A stretch of DNA of 64,000 nt, taken from Janibacter indicus. Lineage in GTDB: Bacteria > Actinomycetota > Actinomycetes > Actinomycetales > Dermatophilaceae. Location of the stretch: NCBI RefSeq assembly GCF_900176385.1, contig NZ_FWXN01000007.1, forward strand, positions 62,001 through 126,000. Reading direction: 5' to 3'. Below, piece after piece: positions 8,691-17,385 of this stretch (position 1 is the stretch's first letter; the number at the start of each line of letters is the position of its first letter). The position numbers were made by a program, and so were the translations under genes. The notes under the pieces are model-generated. The model worked only from the letters and a program-made list of their open reading frames with translations. It was not told the origin of the DNA and searched no databases.

Positions 8691-9659
8691 CTAGTCCCCG
8701 AGGATCTTCTCGACCCATGCGTTGCGGGTCCGGATCATCGAGCGACCGACGCTGGTGTGTGGGGCAAAGATGTCACAGGCGTGGAAGGCGCCCGACCACA
8801 CGTGCAGCTCGGCATCTCCGCCGGCCTGCCAGATCCGGTCCGCGTAGGCGATCGCCTCGTCCCGGAAGATCTCCGCGGCGCCGACGTCGATGAAGGCCGG
8901 CGGCAACCCGCCCAGGTGCCGAGCCCGCGCGGGGGCGGCGTACGGCGAGACGGAGTCGCCGCCGCGCCGGTCTCCGAGCAAGGCGTGCCACCCGGTCTCG
9001 TTGCTGATCCGGTCCCAGACGCCGACACCGTCGAACTGGTTCGTCGAGGCAGTGACCAGCCGGTCGTCGAGCATCGGGTAGTCCAGGACCTGGCCACACA
9101 GCCGGGGTCCACCGCGATCGCGGGCAGCGAGGGCGATGCCCGCGGCGAGGCCACCCCCGGCACTCGCGCCCGCCACCATGATCCGGTCACGGCGAATGCC
9201 GAGGTCCTCGACGTGTGCTGCCACCCACTCCACCGCGGCGTACATGTCCTCCAGCGGATACGGGTCGGGAAATTCCGGCGCCAACCGGTAGTCGACGGTG
9301 ATCAGGGTGGCGCCCAGCTCGGTGACCCAGTCCAGCACCAGGTCCAGCCCGCTGAACTTGTCGCCGAACATCAGCCCGCCCGAATGGGCGTAGACCACGG
9401 CGGGGCGGGCTCCGCCGACCCCCATCGGGCGAAGCACGGCGGCCGTGAGGTCAGCGCCCTGGTACCCGGGGATCACCACGTCCTGGACGGAGACGCCGCG
9501 CTCCCTGAACGCCTCCGCCATGGGCGGCGAGGCGTACGAGACCCGCATGAAGTCGACGAGCTCAGGGGTGATCGTCGGTGGAAACATCCCCCCGACCACC
9601 GCCAGACCGGCTCGCAGCTCGGCATCGAAGGGCGGTCGAGGCATCCCATCCGTCGACAT
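8691..9659 (-). CDS. alpha/beta hydrolase (lipase/esterase, HSL-like)
   Basis: A 322-residue hydrolase of the hormone-sensitive-lipase group. The oxyanion motif reads [10 protein letters not shown] (HGG variant). The nucleophile motif GASAGGG follows near residue 165, with the acid in [12 protein letters not shown] and the His in [22 protein letters not shown] lies just before the ATG at 9659; longer upstream frames lack this site and enter the shared intergenic region. Likely substrate is a short ester; not determinable. It is co-directional with the PucR-type gene and divergent from another esterase-like gene. Confidence 0.85.
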   Translation of the reverse strand: MSTDGMPRPPFDAELRAGLAVVGGMFPPTITPELVDFMRVSYASPPMAEAFRERGVSVQDVVIPGYQGADLTAAVLRPMGVGGARPAVVYAHSGGLMFGDKFSGLDLVLDWVTELGATLITVDYRLAPEFPDPYPLEDMYAAVEWVAAHVEDLGIRRDRIMVAGASAGGGLAAGIALAARDRGGPRLCGQVLDYPMLDDRLVTASTNQFDGVGVWDRISNETGWHALLGDRRGGDSVSPYAAPARARHLGGLPPAFIDVGAAEIFRDEAIAYADRIWQAGGDAELHVWSGAFHACDIFAPHTSVGRSMIRTRNAWVEKILGD

Positions 9660-9838
9660 GGCGCTCTCCTCCAATCGGCACGCAGGGTGTGGCGTCCGTC
9701 TCCCTCGAAGCCTATTCGGGCGCTCCGCCCGGGTCTCCCGCCATGTGGCGGGGCACGGGTGGTGAATTGCGCCGTCGCGTCGGTTGTGGTGCTCACCACA
9801 CGGCCGGGAGAGTGGAGGTCCTGACGAAAGGAACACCC

Positions 9839-11041
9839 ATGAACGACAAGCTGACAGCCGCAGTGGACGCCGTCGTCCAGTCCGCGTCACAGGGACCCGC
9901 CTCCGGCGAGGAGCGGGTTCCGGGGGTCGTGGCCGGCGTCACCGATCGCCACGAGGACGTCTACCTCGGCGTCTCCGGCATGCGTGACCTGTCCGGCGAC
10001 ACCGCCATGACCACGGACACGGTCTTCAACATCTGGTCCACGACCAAGGCGATCACCGGCACCGCCTGCCTTCAGCTGGTCGAGTCGGGTGACCTCGACC
10101 TGCACGCTCCGGCCAAGGAGTACGCCCCTGCCATCGGCGAGCTCCAGGTCATCGACGGATTCGACGGCGACGGCCAGCCCATCCTGCGGACGCCCACCAG
10201 TGATGTCACCACCCATCACCTGCTGACCCACACCGCCGGGTTCGGTTACGACTTTTTCAACGAGAAGTACAAGCGGCTCGCCGAGGAGCACGGCCAGCCC
10301 AGCGTCGCCACCGCCAGCCGCGCCGCCCTCCGGACCCCGCTGCTCTTCGACCCCGGGACGCAGTGGGAGTACGGCAGCAACATCGACTGGGCGGGTCAGG
10401 TGGTCGAGGGCATCACCGGCAAGAGGCTCGGCGAGGTCTTCGCCGAGAAGATCTTCGCGCCGTTGGGCATGGACTCCTCGACCTTCGCCCCGTCCGAGGA
10501 GATGCTCGCCCGCAAGGCGCGACACCACCAGCGTGAGGAGGACGGCACGCTCACCCCGAGCGACTTTGAGACACCCCCGGTCCCGGAGGTCGACTTCGGT
10601 GGCCACGGGCTGTTCTCGACGGTGCCCGACTACCTCAAGTTCATCCGCATGTGGCTCAACGAAGGACGCAGTGCGACGGGTGAGCAGGTGCTCTCGCCGG
10701 CTTCGGTCGACCTCGGCTTCACCAACCAGCTTCCCGACCACCTGCAGGTAAAGCTGCTACCCGGGGTCATCCCTACGCTGTCCAACGACGCCGAGTTCTT
10801 CCCCGGCCTCAAGAAGACCTGGTCCTACACCTTCCAGTACGGCGAGGAGCCGTTCCCGACGGGACGTCCCGCAGGCGCCATCGGCTGGGCCGGCCTGGCG
10901 AACCTGTACTACTGGATCGACCGCGACAACGGAATCGGTGGCTACTGGGCCACGCAGATCCTGCCCTTCGCGGACGCCACGTGCTTCACCCGCTTCGTCG
11001 AGTTCGAGACCGCCGCCTACCAGGCCCTCACCACCAGCTGA
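9839..11041 (+). CDS. serine hydrolase, beta-lactamase/esterase VIII fold
   Basis: A 400-residue member of the class C beta-lactamase-like fold. The nucleophile motif S67-T-T-K70 ([12 protein letters not shown]) is present, with YGSN at about 178-181 and GGHG near 260 at the third catalytic site. There is no signal peptide, which argues for a cytosolic esterase rather than a cell-wall peptidase or secreted lactamase. GAAAGG precedes the ATG by 8 bases. It is divergent from the hydrolase/PucR pair across a 179-base shared promoter region and ends at a strong terminator. Confidence 0.85.
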   Translation: MNDKLTAAVDAVVQSASQGPASGEERVPGVVAGVTDRHEDVYLGVSGMRDLSGDTAMTTDTVFNIWSTTKAITGTACLQLVESGDLDLHAPAKEYAPAIGELQVIDGFDGDGQPILRTPTSDVTTHHLLTHTAGFGYDFFNEKYKRLAEEHGQPSVATASRAALRTPLLFDPGTQWEYGSNIDWAGQVVEGITGKRLGEVFAEKIFAPLGMDSSTFAPSEEMLARKARHHQREEDGTLTPSDFETPPVPEVDFGGHGLFSTVPDYLKFIRMWLNEGRSATGEQVLSPASVDLGFTNQLPDHLQVKLLPGVIPTLSNDAEFFPGLKKTWSYTFQYGEEPFPTGRPAGAIGWAGLANLYYWIDRDNGIGGYWATQILPFADATCFTRFVEFETAAYQALTTS

Positions 11042-11050
11042 GGGCACGAC

Positions 11051-11090
11051 CGAAGGGGGCTGCGCCAAGGAGGGTGCGCAGCCCCCTTCG
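11051..11090 (+). terminator. strong hairpin terminator after the serine hydrolase
   Basis: A 15-bp perfect inverted repeat (11051-11065, 11076-11090; CGAAGGGGGCTGCGC and complement) with a 10-base loop, lying between convergent genes. It can serve both directions. It again uses the CGAAGGGGG word. Confidence 0.75.
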
Positions 11091-11115
11091 TGCATGGGGC
11101 GGTGGTGGGTGCCGG

Positions 11116-11628
11116 TCAGCCGACCTTGTGCAACCAGCGGACGGGGGCACCGTCGCCGGCGTGGCGGAAGGGCTCGAGCTCGGCATCCCAGGCGTCGCCG
11201 AGGAGCTCGCCGAGCATGTCCTCGACGGCCTCGCCGGCGCCCTGGGCGAGGGTCATGACCTCACGCAGGCGGTTTTCGTGGAGGACGACGTCGCCGGACG
11301 CGCTGATCGTCGCGTGGTGGATGCCGAGCGTGGGCGTGTGGCTCCAGCGGGAACCGTCAAGACCCGGCGTGGGCTCTTCGGTGACCTCGTAGCGCACGTT
11401 GTCCCAGCCGCGCATGGCGGAGGCGAGCTTGGCGCCGGTGCCGGGCTCTCCGGTCCAGGAGAACTCGGCACGCTTGAGCGACCGGCCGAGCTGCTGCTCG
11501 GTCCAGTCGAGGGTGACGGACTGCCCCAGCACGGACTCGAGCGCCCACGTGATGTGGGGGCACAGGGCCGTCGGGGTGCTATGGATGAACACCACACCTC
11601 GAGTGGTGACGCGCTTACCTGCAGACAT
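11116..11628 (-). CDS. DUF3145 family protein
   Basis: A 170-residue protein of a family restricted to Actinobacteria. The opening TRGVVFIHSTPTALCPHITWALE and the later GWDNVRYEVTEEPTPG and SRWSHTPTLGIHHATI segments match my memory of DUF3145. Function unknown, no signal peptide. AAGGAGG lies 7 bases before the ATG at 11628, deciding the start against a longer open frame (to 11772). Confidence 0.85.
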   Translation of the reverse strand: MSAGKRVTTRGVVFIHSTPTALCPHITWALESVLGQSVTLDWTEQQLGRSLKRAEFSWTGEPGTGAKLASAMRGWDNVRYEVTEEPTPGLDGSRWSHTPTLGIHHATISASGDVVLHENRLREVMTLAQGAGEAVEDMLGELLGDAWDAELEPFRHAGDGAPVRWLHKVG

Positions 11629-11993
11629 CCTGATCCTCCTTGAGTGCGATGGACGTCTTCCCCAACGCCATGCACTTCCGTGGGACCGAACGGCTGCTGC
11701 GCGATGACTCTGCGGCGTGCTGCTCGAGCGATATGTGCACGCGAACGCGCTTGTGCGGCCATTGTGCCCCAACTACCACAGGAGCACCAGCCCTCACCGT
11801 GGCCACTCCCTCATCACCCACCGCTCGTGCAGTCCCGCCTCTGCCGGTCGACGTCATGATTCGCACAGGGCATCGGACCACGCGGCCGCGCGCTGGGCCC
11901 GCAGCGACTCGCCGGGTGTGCGCTCCGGCACCATCCCGCTGTCGTGCGGCGTTGATCCGACGGGGTAACCTCACGCCGTCGCCCTCGGGCGAA
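11629..11993. other. gene-free region upstream of DUF3145 and tRNA
   Basis: 365 bases without a convincing gene. The open frames that cross it lack ribosome sites and are rich in Arg/Pro/Ser. It must hold the promoters for the leftward DUF3145 gene and the rightward tRNA. I see no repeats or strong hairpins. Confidence 0.5.
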
Positions 11994-12067
11994 GGGGCTA
12001 TAGCTCAGTCGGTCAGAGCAGCGGACTCATAATCCGTCGGTCCTGGGTTCAAGCCCCAGTGGCCCCA
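11994..12067 (+). tRNA. tRNA with CAT anticodon (Met, elongator)
   Basis: A 74-base cloverleaf. Acceptor GGGGCTA pairs with TGGCCCC, the D arm contains AGCTCAGTCGGTCAGAGC, and the anticodon arm GCGGA-CTCATAA-TCCGT has anticodon CAT. The T arm is CTGGG-TTCAAGC-CCCAG, with discriminator A. CCA is not encoded. It has the elongator Met layout, but a CAT tRNA modified to read Ile (AUA) cannot be excluded by eye. Confidence 0.93.
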
Positions 12068-12132
12068 CCCTGCCGCCAACGAACCGTTCGGCGACAGCCT
12101 CTCGCGTGACCCCACTCCCGGGAGGATCCTAG

Positions 12133-12759
12133 GTGGATCGCGGCGACACCGGAGCCGCCGCCCGATCAGGGGATGTGGGCACCATGAGCAGGACCATGAA
12201 GGCGCGGCTTGCGGCCGCGACGTGTGCGGCGGCGATGACGGTCGCGGGAGGTGCTTTGGCGAGCGCGCCCGCCCAGGGATCGACCGGCGCCGCTGCGGCA
12301 GGCACCGCCTGCGCGACGGACTGGGGTTCGGGCGCCAAGAGCGCACCGACGATGTCGTGGTCGCAGATCACCAACGCGCGGGCGGGGCGGCACACGTGCT
12401 ACGACCGTTTCGTCGTCGACCTGCGGGGCACGCTGCGCGGCTACGACGTGCGCTACGCGCCCGTCTACACCGAGGGGCAGGGCAAGCGGGTCTGGCTCAA
12501 GGGTGGAGCCGACCTGCGCGTCATCGTGCGGGGCCCGGCCTACGACAGCCGCGGCCGGGCCACCTACAACCCCCGCTCGAAGCTCAACGCGGTCGACGTC
12601 ACCGGCTTCCGAACCTTCCGCCAGATCGCCTTCGCGGGCAGCTTCGAGGGGCAGAGCACCTTCGGTGTCGGCACCCGTGCGCGCCTGCCGATGCGGGTCT
12701 TCATCATCAAGACCACGGGCGGGTCGCGCCTCGTCGTCGACGTCGCACACACCTGGTGA
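12133..12759 (+). CDS. secreted AMIN-like domain protein
   Basis: A 208-residue exported protein. A hydrophobic signal (RLAAATCAAAMTVAGGALASAPA) is followed by a domain like the actinobacterial 'AMIN-like' family: paired cysteines (CATDWGSGAKS and RHTCYDRFVVDL), GYDVRYAPVYTEGQG, and the C-terminal SRLVVDVAHTW. Such domains are thought to bind cell-wall polymers; the role here is unknown. GTG at 12133 has GGAGG 7 bases upstream. An ATG at 12184 would give a more ordinary signal peptide but has no ribosome site. Confidence 0.75.
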   Translation: MDRGDTGAAARSGDVGTMSRTMKARLAAATCAAAMTVAGGALASAPAQGSTGAAAAGTACATDWGSGAKSAPTMSWSQITNARAGRHTCYDRFVVDLRGTLRGYDVRYAPVYTEGQGKRVWLKGGADLRVIVRGPAYDSRGRATYNPRSKLNAVDVTGFRTFRQIAFAGSFEGQSTFGVGTRARLPMRVFIIKTTGGSRLVVDVAHTW

Positions 12760-12772
12760 CGCCGAGGGGTGA

Positions 12773-12800
12773 CCGGGCTCTGGTGGTTGTCGGAGCCCGG
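12773..12800 (+). terminator. hairpin after AMIN-like gene
   Basis: An 8-bp perfect stem (12773-12780 CCGGGCTC, 12793-12800 GAGCCCGG) with a 12-base loop begins 13 bases after the stop. Confidence 0.55.
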
Positions 12801-12869
12801 CCCTAGTCTTCTCCTCGGTCGGGGGGCTGCCCCGCCACACTCCCTTCGCTCACCCGAGGTCATCCACCC

Positions 12870-13541
12870 ATGCTCAAGCGCGTCGCGGCTGCCGCCGCTC
12901 TCTCCCTCGTCCCCGTCGCGGTCACCGCGGTGCCCGCCCAGGCGGCGTACTCGTGCTCGGTCTCCACCCCGAGCAAGGTCTCGATCACCAGCCCCTACAA
13001 GGCCATCACGGCGAAGTTCAGCAGCGGCTGCCTGCGCTACGCCGATTGGGCCTCGTGGAGCGTCATCCACCCGACCCAGGGTTCCTTCGAGTACCTCTAC
13101 TTCGACGACTCCACCTCGAGCGACACGATGGACTGGTACGACTGGAACCCCATGGGGACCTACACCGTCCGACCGGAGGGCGCGTACGACTACAACTACA
13201 ACGCCATGACGCAGAACTCCCGGAAGATGACGGTCAAGCTCGGCGCCCGCCAGAGCATCAGCACCAGCCGTTCCGGCCGCTACGTCACGGTCAAGGGCAC
13301 CTCGACGCGCTACTCGCGCACCTCCTACCCCAGTGGCTTCCGCGCCTGGCCGGGCACCAAGGTCGCCCTCCGGCAGAAGACCTGCTCCTCCTGCTCGTGG
13401 AAGTGGGTCAAGTCCGGCACCACCGACCGCTACGGCCGGGTCACGCTCAAGGCCTACGCCTCGACCACCCGCTACTGGCAGCTCGCGACGGTCGACAGCA
13501 GCACGACGTGGGGCCGCGCCTCGACGTCCGCGCGCCGCTGA
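12870..13541 (+). CDS. secreted protein of unknown function
   Basis: A 223-residue protein with a clear Sec signal peptide ending at PAQA (about residue 25). The mature part is rich in Ser, Thr, Tyr and Trp. It seems to have two halves: a first beta-rich part (residues about 26-120, with one Cys near each end), and a second part starting at RQSISTSRSGRYVTVKGTSTRYS that resembles small Ig/SH3-like repeats of actinobacterial surface proteins and contains CSSCSW. I do not recognise a named family. No partner gene overlaps it. Confidence 0.75.
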   Translation: MLKRVAAAAALSLVPVAVTAVPAQAAYSCSVSTPSKVSITSPYKAITAKFSSGCLRYADWASWSVIHPTQGSFEYLYFDDSTSSDTMDWYDWNPMGTYTVRPEGAYDYNYNAMTQNSRKMTVKLGARQSISTSRSGRYVTVKGTSTRYSRTSYPSGFRAWPGTKVALRQKTCSSCSWKWVKSGTTDRYGRVTLKAYASTTRYWQLATVDSSTTWGRASTSARR

Positions 13542-13558
13542 CCCGGGCGACCGGACCC

Positions 13559-14092
13559 TCAGTCCTCGTCGTCGTGGGGGCTGAGGGTCAGGTCGACCAT
13601 GATCTCGGTGGCCAACCGCTCGAGGTCACCCTGCACGGCGTCGAGATCGGTGCCAGCCGGCACCGTCGCGACCGCGATCGCCTCGAAAAGACGTCCGCCC
13701 GCCATGGGGGCGTCGCTCGTGGTGCTCACCAGCTCGGCGACGCTCAGCCCGTGCTGTGCGAGCACGCCGGAGACCGCACCGACGATGCCGGGTCGGTCGT
13801 TGCCGAGCAGCTCGACGCGCACCTCCTGGCCGCCCTCGATGAGGTCCTCGACGGCCGTCGCGTCGTGCACCGCGACGTCGAGCAGGCCCTGGAGCGGCTC
13901 GAGCGCGGCCCGCAGGCCCTCCGCCCGCTCCGACGGCACCGTGACGACGACGATCCCGGCGAACTTGCCGGCCAGCTCGCTCAGGTGACTGCGCTCCCAG
14001 TTGCCGCCCTCCTGCTCGATGACGTCGGCCAGTGCCTTGACGAGGCCGGCGCGGTCGTTGCCGATGACGGAGAGGACGAGTGTCGTGGTCAC
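13559..14092 (-). CDS. tandem ACT-domain protein (GcvR-like)
   Basis: A 177-residue cytosolic protein with two ACT domains. Residues 1-80 (LVLSVIGNDRAGLVKALADVI) and 90-170 (RVELLGNDRPGIVGAVSGVLA) carry the same D-R-x-G start. GcvR-type proteins sense amino acids, mostly glycine, and modulate other regulators; the ligand here is unknown. GTG at 14092 follows TAGGCT (complement of 14099-14104) by 6 bases with no Shine-Dalgarno, a probable leaderless start. Confidence 0.88.
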   Translation of the reverse strand: MTTTLVLSVIGNDRAGLVKALADVIEQEGGNWERSHLSELAGKFAGIVVVTVPSERAEGLRAALEPLQGLLDVAVHDATAVEDLIEGGQEVRVELLGNDRPGIVGAVSGVLAQHGLSVAELVSTTSDAPMAGGRLFEAIAVATVPAGTDLDAVQGDLERLATEIMVDLTLSPHDDED

Positions 14093-14135
14093 GTCGGCAG
14101 CCTAGCCACGCCGACCCTCCCGCGTCAGGCGCAGG

Positions 14136-14597
14136 TCACCGGGCGTCCTGCGTGATGACCAGCCACCACCCGGACCCACTCCCCACCCGGTCGGCGTCTC
14201 GCGCGGTGTGCAGGTGGAGCCGGCGCCCGACGCGCGCGTCGGAGACGGTGAGCATCGTGCGCGGGCCACCTCCTGAGGCGCCGGCCGTGAGTCCACGGCC
14301 GGCGGCGGCCTCGTCGGGTGTGACGACGATGCTGATCACCGGGTTGTACGCGTGCCGCACGGTGATCCGACCCCGGTCATCGACCCAGGCGCTCGTGACC
14401 CCCGCGCACCCACTGCCCTGCGACCGGTCGAGGACGGGTGAGCGGGTCCGGGCATCCCAGGCGACGTGGCAGGCGAGCACCCCGACCTCCTCGGGGGCGA
14501 TGCTTCCCGGTCGTGACGACAGGCCGGCGTAGGACGCTGTGCCGCCGACGAGCATCGCGGCAACCGCGAGGCCCGCGGCCAGCGGCGACCGCCTCAC
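14136..14597 (-). CDS. secreted protein, paralogue of next gene upstream
   Basis: A 153-residue exported protein: signal RRSPLAAGLAVAAMLVGGTAS, then a compact domain with two Cys and a C-terminal RRLHLHTARDADRVGSGSGW. The GTG start at 14597 overlaps the TGA of the upstream gene (GTGA), so the two are translated together. Its last 70 residues align with those of the upstream protein (AGRGLTAGASG/AGRGIQVGVDG; VGRRLHLHTARDADR/LKRRLNLARTTDYR), indicating tandem duplication. Family unknown. Confidence 0.75.
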   Translation of the reverse strand: MRRSPLAAGLAVAAMLVGGTASYAGLSSRPGSIAPEEVGVLACHVAWDARTRSPVLDRSQGSGCAGVTSAWVDDRGRITVRHAYNPVISIVVTPDEAAAGRGLTAGASGGGPRTMLTVSDARVGRRLHLHTARDADRVGSGSGWWLVITQDAR

Positions 14598-15064
14598 GAC
14601 GTCGCCTTGACCGTGCCGAACCACACGTTCGACGAGGAGCCCGCAGCCCGCCGGTAGTCGGTGGTCCTCGCGAGGTTCAGACGCCGCTTGAGCTTGGTGT
14701 CGTAGAGAGTCATCGTCGCGTAGCTCGAGGTCCCGTCGACGCCCACCTGGATGCCGCGCCCGGCCAGCGTCTCGTCTGCCCCCGCGCTCAGCCCCACGAC
14801 ATCGGACGCCGCCGTGTAGCGCACACGCAGCCGGCCCATCGACGTGACATCGACGCTGCGGACGCCCACGCAGGTGTGCGTGGAGTTGGCGTGCAGCTCC
14901 GGCCCCGCGGTGTAGAGCCGGATGACGCAGCCACCGACACTCACCGACGACTGCGTCGGTGCGAGCTGTGGCGTCGAAACTCGTGCGGAGTTCGCCGCAG
15001 CTCCTCCGATGGTTCCCACCAGCAGCGCTGCGGTCACGACCGCAGCCCTCGTCGTCATCCCCAT
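14594..15064 (-). CDS. secreted protein, paralogue of the downstream gene
   Basis: A 156-residue exported protein. Signal MTTRAAVVTAALLVGTIGGAAANS, two Cys (GGCVIRLYT and HTCVGVRSV), then RVRYTAASDVVGLSAG and a C-terminal LKRRLNLARTTDYRRAAGSSSNVW. ATG at 15064 has GAGGAGA upstream. A much longer open frame exists, but it enters the divergent lipoprotein gene and is not credible. It shares its C-terminal pattern and gene architecture with 14136-14597. Function unknown. Confidence 0.75.
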   Translation of the reverse strand: MGMTTRAAVVTAALLVGTIGGAAANSARVSTPQLAPTQSSVSVGGCVIRLYTAGPELHANSTHTCVGVRSVDVTSMGRLRVRYTAASDVVGLSAGADETLAGRGIQVGVDGTSSYATMTLYDTKLKRRLNLARTTDYRRAAGSSSNVWFGTVKATS

Positions 15065-15242
15065 GATGTTTCTCCTCTGCTTCCGGTCGCCGTGCTGACA
15101 CGACACAGGCAACCGCTCCCGGATGAAGTATGGATGAGACCGCGATGAGATTGGCCTCATCCGTGCGCCCGACTCGGCTGACACCCCCTTCGCCATCGGC
15201 CGCGGGCTGCGAGGATGGTGCCGTCCGACGAAGGGGGACGAC

Positions 15243-16196
15243 GTGCGCCGGGTCCGAGCGCTGGCTGCTGCCGCCGTGGGAGCTGCCCTGCTCGCCGGAT
15301 GCGTCCGGCCGGTCGACGTCGCGCCCAGCACCACCGCCGAGCCGGCCGTGACCTCGACGGTCGCGCCCTCGGGCACCGCGTCCGCGTCGTCGCGCACCAG
15401 CCCGCACCGGACCGACCTGCCGCGCACCCTGCGGGTGGCGGTGTCCTTCGACCAGCCGGGCATCGGTCTGCGACAAGGGAACTCGTACACGGGGCTGGAC
15501 GTGGACGTGGCCGAGCACATCGCGCGCTACCTCGGGATCCCACGCATCAGCTTCGTCGAGGCGGTGACCGACCAGCGGCGCACGCTGCTGGAGACCGGGC
15601 AGGTCGACCTCGTGCTCGCCGCCTACTCGATGACGCCCGAGCGGGCCGACGACGTGACCTTCGCCGGCCCCTACCTGACCACCAGGCAGGACCTGCTGGT
15701 CCCGGCACGCAGCCGGATCCGCTCCGTCGGACAGCTGCAGGGGGCCACCCTGTGCAGCGTGCAGGGGTCTCGTTCGACCGACGAGCTCGTCGACGACCAC
15801 CCGGGGCTGCACCTGACCGTCGAACCCAAGATCTCCGACTGCGTCGCCCTGCTGCGCGAGGGCACGGTCGACGCGGTGACGTCCGACGCGGCGGTGCTGC
15901 TCCCCTTCGTCCGTGGGTCGTCGGGCGCTGACCGGCTGCGGCTGGTCGGCCGGCCCTTCACCCGCGAGCGGTGGGGCGTAGCGATGCGCCCCGAGGACAC
16001 GGCCGTGTGCGAGGACGTCAGCGACGCCCTGGCGGACATGGTCGAGACCGGCGCGTGGAAGCGCGCGGTCACTGACAACCTCGGCCCCGCCCGCAGCCTG
16101 CCGCGGGGCACCGCCACTCCCCAGCCGCTCGTCGACTGCCCGGCCCCACGCGGCCCGAGCACACGCACCACCGGGCCCGCTCCGGCCTCGAGCTGA
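15243..16196 (+). CDS. orphan GluB-like solute-binding lipoprotein
   Basis: A 317-residue family-3 binding protein with lipobox LLAGC and a long Ser/Thr/Pro linker (residues about 25-58). The core aligns with GluB at 5068: SFDQPGIGLRQGNSYTGLDVDVAEH, FAGPYLTTRQDLLV, CSVQGSRSTDELVD. Ligand is therefore probably glutamate or a related acidic amino acid. No permease or ATPase lies nearby, so it may feed GluACD or act as a sensor. GTG start; a hairpin terminator follows. Confidence 0.85.
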   Translation: MRRVRALAAAAVGAALLAGCVRPVDVAPSTTAEPAVTSTVAPSGTASASSRTSPHRTDLPRTLRVAVSFDQPGIGLRQGNSYTGLDVDVAEHIARYLGIPRISFVEAVTDQRRTLLETGQVDLVLAAYSMTPERADDVTFAGPYLTTRQDLLVPARSRIRSVGQLQGATLCSVQGSRSTDELVDDHPGLHLTVEPKISDCVALLREGTVDAVTSDAAVLLPFVRGSSGADRLRLVGRPFTRERWGVAMRPEDTAVCEDVSDALADMVETGAWKRAVTDNLGPARSLPRGTATPQPLVDCPAPRGPSTRTTGPAPASS

Positions 16197-16209
16197 GCCC
16201 GGGCAGACC

Positions 16210-16242
16210 AGAGGCCCAGGTCCGTGCGGACGCTGGGCCTCT
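16210..16242. terminator. bidirectional hairpin terminator
   Basis: Arms AGAGGCCCAG (16210-16219) and CTGGGCCTCT (16233-16242) pair perfectly, and an inner GTCCG/CGGAC extends the stem to a 2-base loop with one bulge. It lies between the rightward lipoprotein gene and the leftward tRNA-Asn. Confidence 0.75.
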
Positions 16243-16250
16243 CGTGGTGG

Positions 16251-16323
16251 CTCCCCCGGTTGGACTCGAACCAACAACCCTCCGGTTAACAGCCGAATGC
16301 TCTGCCAATTGAGCTACAGGGGA
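16251..16323 (-). tRNA. tRNA-Asn (GTT)
   Basis: A 73-base cloverleaf on the minus strand. Acceptor TCCCCTG pairs with CGGGGGA (one G-T), the D arm is AGCTCAATTGGCAGAGC, and the anticodon loop CTGTTAA has anticodon GTT. The T arm contains GGTTCGAGTCC, with discriminator G. CCA is not encoded. Confidence 0.95.
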
Positions 16324-16386
16324 TCGCGCCGAAGCGCTGCGCCACCATAGCAAGAAGGTGGCCGGGATACGAAAACGGGGCGGCGG

Positions 16387-17385
16387 TCAGCCGGCGCCGC
16401 CCACGAGGTCGGCGTGATGGCGGGCCGCGACGTCCGGGTGGGCCCGCAGCCGTGCCTTGAGGAGGTTGTCTCCGTAGCGCGCCGAGATGACGTTGGCGGC
16501 GTCCTGGGTGACCCCTCGCGCTCGCTCCGCGTACTCCGGACGAAGGGGGACGACCGGCGCCTCCGCGTCGAGAGCGGGGTTGAAGAAGAAGGGGATCGAC
16601 AGCCGCTCGGAGCCCACGGCCGGCGCCGTCACCCGGTGCGAGGTGGCCCGCAGGTAGCCGTCGGTGACCGCCTCCATGAGCTCGCCGATGTTGACGACGA
16701 AGCAGTCGTCGGTCGGTGGCACGTCGATCCACCCGTCGTCGGTCTGGACCTGCAGGCCGGACTTGCCCGGCTCGATGAGCAGCAGGGTGAGGAAGCCGGG
16801 GTCCTTGTGGTCACCGACCCCTTGGGAGGTCTGCTCCGTCCCCGGGTAGCGCACGATCTTCAGCAGCGTCGACGCGTCGTCGAAGGTCGAGGTGAAGTGT
16901 TCGGCGGAGGCGCCGAGCGACAGCGCCCACTGCGCCATGAGGTCGCGCCCGATGACCCCGAGCCGGTCGGTCCACGCCTCGATGAGCGTGCGCAGCTGCG
17001 GCAGGGCCGCGGGCCACTGGTTGGGCCCGTCGAGCCGCAGGTAGGGCGGATCGACGTCGACCCGCAGCGGCCTCTCGGGGCCGATGTCGATCTGCTCGCG
17101 GTAGTCGACCTGGCCCTGGGTGAGCTCGCCGCCCAGGCGCGTCCAGCCGCGGAACTGCGCGCTGTTGGTCATCTCGATGACGCGCTTGTCCTCCTCGGGG
17201 AGGGCGAAGAAGGCCCGTGCGGTCGCGAAGAGCTCGTCGACGACGGCACGGTCGATGCCGTGCCGCAGGTGGAAGAAGCCGACCTCGTGGGTCGCGACCC
17301 GCAGCTGCTCGCGGAAACGCTCGACGGCCTCGGGGCCGGCGTGGAGATCAGCCAGGTCGAGCACGGGCAGGGCATCGTGGGACAT
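16387..17385 (-). CDS. isopenicillin-N-synthase-like 2OG/Fe(II) dioxygenase
   Basis: A 332-residue non-haem iron oxygenase. DIOX_N-like N-terminus (LPVLDLADL, VGFFHLRHGI), then the iron triad H193-x-D195 (GDHKDPGFLTLL) and H250 (ATSHRVTAP), with the oxoglutarate-binding R261-x-S263 (RLSIPFFFNP). The plant/bacterial IPNS family covers many hydroxylations and desaturations; the substrate is unknown. The start ATG overlaps the upstream stop by one base (TGATG). No antibiotic genes are nearby, so true isopenicillin N synthesis is unlikely. Confidence 0.88.
   Translation of the reverse strand: MSHDALPVLDLADLHAGPEAVERFREQLRVATHEVGFFHLRHGIDRAVVDELFATARAFFALPEEDKRVIEMTNSAQFRGWTRLGGELTQGQVDYREQIDIGPERPLRVDVDPPYLRLDGPNQWPAALPQLRTLIEAWTDRLGVIGRDLMAQWALSLGASAEHFTSTFDDASTLLKIVRYPGTEQTSQGVGDHKDPGFLTLLLIEPGKSGLQVQTDDGWIDVPPTDDCFVVNIGELMEAVTDGYLRATSHRVTAPAVGSERLSIPFFFNPALDAEAPVVPLRPEYAERARGVTQDAANVISARYGDNLLKARLRAHPDVAARHHADLVGGAG

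Noticed and set aside
9839-11041. Beta-lactamase resistance gene
   Set aside because: No signal peptide and the sequence resembles esterase/class C-like hydrolases; resistance cannot be claimed.
14136-16277. 713-residue open frame on the minus strand as one gene
   Set aside because: Only its last 153 residues look like a protein (with signal peptide and GTGA coupling); the rest is antisense to the lipoprotein and out of frame with the secreted paralogue.
16251-16323. tRNA-Asn as attachment site of an integrated element
   Set aside because: No integrase gene and no partial tRNA repeat found nearby.
16387-17385. True isopenicillin N synthase
   Set aside because: The fold and iron ligands match the wider family, but no ACV synthetase or other antibiotic genes are present.
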